From positions 1,201,479 through 1,265,478 of the forward strand of contig CAYUQJ010000001.1 in NCBI GenBank assembly GCA_964446955.1: DNA of 64,000 nt, read 5' to 3'. Every line of letters starts with the position of its first letter. The first letter of the stretch is position 1. Made by a program: the position numbers and the translations under genes. A model generated the notes under the pieces. That model did not search any database, had not been told where the DNA came from, and was given only the letters and a program-made list of their open reading frames with translations. Source of the stretch: Leptolinea sp964446955 (lineage in GTDB: Bacteria; Chloroflexota; Anaerolineae; Anaerolineales; Anaerolineaceae). Positions 63,851-64,000 of this stretch are shown piece after piece.

Positions 63851-64000
63851 CTTTGTGAGCGCGAAGGGGCTCGACATTCTTAACCAGTACGCCAGCGAAG
63901 CAGGTACTGGAATTAAAAATCCCGCTTTTGCAGACGGGATTTTTCTGTGAGCGCGAAGGGGCTCGACATTCTTAACCAGTACGCCAGCGAAGCAGGTACT

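Larger units (their letters stand above)
63651..64000. repeat. Tandem array of about 90-bp hairpin-tailed units (runs off window)
   Basis: Four units start at 63676, 63768, 63855 and 63947, spaced 92, 87 and 92 bases; the last is cut by the window. Each starts GTGAGCGYGAAGGGGCTCGA, shows a 7-bp CCAGTAC/GTACTGG hairpin in three of the four, and ends in a strong hairpin. Tails alternate: type A (AAAAATCCCG/CGGGATTTTT) in units 1 and 3, and type B (ACCGGTT/AACCGGT) in unit 2 and, degenerate, before unit 1 at 63653-63673. The higher-order period is 179 bases. Both tails work as terminators on either strand. No gene family is recognised. Confidence 0.85.

Noticed and set aside
63676..64000. CRISPR array
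   Set aside because: Units are about 90 bases with near-identical spacers and alternating tails, not short repeats with unique spacers, and no cas gene is present.
63676..64000. Integron attC array
   Set aside because: There is no integrase, no cassette gene between units, and no conserved attC core seen.

Overview
The window reads as a chromosomal segment of a free-living bacterium. The most likely source is the Chloroflexota, class Anaerolineae. This is inferred from the gene complement (RNase Y translationally coupled to recX, an MshA-like glycosyltransferase, a NuoE-NuoF fusion, PPK2, a complete Liv ABC importer, and a lipoprotein with TAAAF-type repeats) and not from any rRNA or marker phylogeny, because no rRNA is present. 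There are two tRNA genes, no insertion sequence and no CRISPR array. Nearly all genes are chromosomal housekeeping or cell-surface genes. A GC-poor tract at the right edge ends in an unusual tandem repeat.

Layout. (1) 1-3,932: a partial secreted lipoprotein (minus) and two GT-C-like membrane proteins (plus). (2) 3,830-17,776: one long minus-strand surface-polysaccharide operon, read from rfbB and rfbA through the Wzm/Wzt ABC exporter, a methyltransferase, a DUF115 protein, four glycosyltransferases, a WecG/TagA-type transferase, a WcaJ-like initiating transferase and an O-antigen-ligase-like protein. (3) 18,248-20,445: recX and rny (plus), ending in a strong terminator. (4) 20,497-30,840: a long minus-strand run with udk, a VTT membrane protein, a large GT-C-like protein, GT2, a WbqC family protein, a methyltransferase, an RffA-type sugar aminotransferase, two small proteins, a PfkB kinase, an M24 peptidase and an MBL hydrolase. 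(5) 31,023-39,011: a PAS/GAF histidine kinase, tRNA-Thr, an MshA-like glycosyltransferase, DinB and an orphan NuoE-NuoF fusion. (6) 39,154-41,739: small proteins, an AI-2E-family permease and an FHA protein. (7) 41,929-47,214: livK-livH-livM-livG-livF, with a well-defined promoter, operator-like repeat, intercistronic hairpin and terminator. (8) 47,600-62,240: Ogt, a HAD phosphatase, DivIC/FtsB-like, tRNA-Leu, MenG/UbiE, a Cache-PAS-GAF-HD-GYP phosphodiesterase, ribokinase, RarD, PPK2, VanZ, an MFS exporter and a Ca2+-type P-ATPase. (9) 62,364-64,000: an AT-rich orphan gene with a PIN-like residue layout, followed by a tandem array of about 90-bp hairpin-tailed units that runs off the window.

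How the genes fit together. RfbA and RfbB in region 2 make dTDP-4-keto-6-deoxyglucose. The RffA-like aminotransferase in region 4 could turn this directly into dTDP-4-amino-4,6-dideoxygalactose. No rfbC or rfbD is present, so rhamnose is not the obvious product of this window. WcaJ would load the first sugar on undecaprenyl phosphate, the glycosyltransferases extend it, Wzm/Wzt would export it with the Wzt C-terminal domain as a likely cap reader, and the ligase-like protein may attach it. The Liv system imports branched-chain or related amino acids. The strongest candidates for something undescribed are the tandem array at the right edge with its PIN-like neighbour, the degenerate orphan NuoE-NuoF protein, and the methyltransferase fused by overlap to Wzt.
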